NCBI GenBank assembly: GCA_029260155.1
Contig: JAJDDU010000102.1
Coordinates: 1-15,465, forward strand
Source: Phycisphaerae bacterium
Lineage (GTDB): Bacteria > Planctomycetota > Phycisphaerae > UBA1845
Length of the DNA: 15,465 bases
Direction of reading: 5' to 3'
The position numbers and the translations under genes are program-made. Positions 15,274-15,465 of the stretch are shown here, piece after piece. Each line of letters begins with the position of its first letter. Position 1 is the first letter of the stretch. The notes under the pieces are model-generated. The model was not told the DNA's origin, made no database searches, and saw nothing but the letters and a program-made list of their open reading frames with translations.

Positions 15274-15300
15274 CCTGTGCCCACGCAAGTGTGGGCAGGC
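15274..15300. repeat. Inverted repeat 2 of the right-end region, with alternative partner
   Basis: TGCCCAC (15278-15284), loop GCAAGT, GTGGGCA (15291-15297); a 7-base-pair stem. CCTG (15274-15277) and the CAGG that ends at 15299 can extend a CCCAC/GTGGG version. The loop plus first arm base, GCAAGTG (15285-15291), is also complementary to CACTTGC at 15324-15330, giving a competing fold. Confidence 0.6.
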
Positions 15301-15348
15301 CAACCCGAACGGGAAGATCCTCGCACTTGCAGGTAAAGAGGCACCGTA

Positions 15349-15402
15349 ATCCTGGATCGTCTTTCGTAGGGCGTTTTTTCCCCGGACAAACTAGCCCAGG
15401 AT
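15349..15402. repeat. Inverted repeat 3 of the right-end region, long loop with T-run
   Basis: ATCCTGG (15349-15355) is perfectly complementary to CCAGGAT (15396-15402), separated by 40 bases; within the loop GGGC (15369-15372) can pair with GCCC (15394-15397), and a TTTTTT run lies at 15374-15379. The T-run sits inside the loop and not after a stem, so it is not a standard terminator. Confidence 0.45.
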
Positions 15403-15465
15403 CAGGGAATGTCCAATTCAGACTGAGGCAGCACGACGGTGGGCTGACACAATGACCCACTCCCC

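Larger units (their letters stand above)
15110..15465. other. Right-end noncoding region with several inverted repeats
   Basis: 356 bases with no gene I can support on either strand; the open frames here have no family likeness. The left part must contain the promoter of the - strand gene starting at 15109. The right part holds at least three inverted repeats (listed separately) and a TTTTTT run at 15374-15379. The region runs to the window edge. Confidence 0.5.

Noticed and set aside
14945..15455. Open frames in the right-end region on both strands
   Set aside because: They are short, overlap each other and the - strand gene, have no motif or good ribosome site, and look like chance frames in GC-rich DNA.

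Overview
The window is a gene-dense, GC-rich bacterial chromosome segment of mostly housekeeping genes. The best guess is a member of the Planctomycetota or a relative. This rests on codon and base style, a DUF2723-like membrane protein, a Uma2-family protein, a STAS protein of the type common in that phylum, and a divergent Dxs. It is an inference, because no rRNA or other taxonomic marker is present. I see no tRNA, rRNA, CRISPR array, transposase or phage gene.

Layout on the + strand: the 3' part of a multi-pass membrane protein (DUF2723-like) is coupled by a 4-base overlap to ispA, followed by dxs and nadK. This is the widely conserved isoprenoid/NADP neighbourhood, here without tlyA. After a 260-base gap comes a 2-oxoacid dehydrogenase operon: pdhA (E1 alpha), pdhB (E1 beta) and pdhC (lipoyl E2). 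The E3 gene lpdA lies 0.9 kb further on. A Uma2-family gene on the opposite strand, with its own extended -10 promoter, and a 30-base palindrome sit between E2 and E3. tilS follows lpdA closely. Dxs and the E1 enzyme are both thiamine-diphosphate enzymes; if the complex is a pyruvate dehydrogenase, both draw on pyruvate.

The right third changes theme. An orphan fdhD (- strand) converges on tilS across an AT-rich palindromic patch. Running away from fdhD is a compact + strand STAS / HATPase / STAS set, which looks like a partner-switching (SpoIIAA/SpoIIAB-type) regulatory module with two antagonists and one kinase, but without a phosphatase or sigma factor in view. A - strand gene for a small GG-repeat protein, possibly LiaF-like, converges on it.

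The last about 350 bases contain no gene I can support but hold several inverted repeats, some of which compete for the same bases. The most interesting points are the STAS-kinase-STAS module beside the GG-repeat protein, the palindrome-rich right end, the Uma2 gene splitting E2 from E3, and unusual residues in Dxs and the E3 redox centre. I found no clear new multi-gene system.
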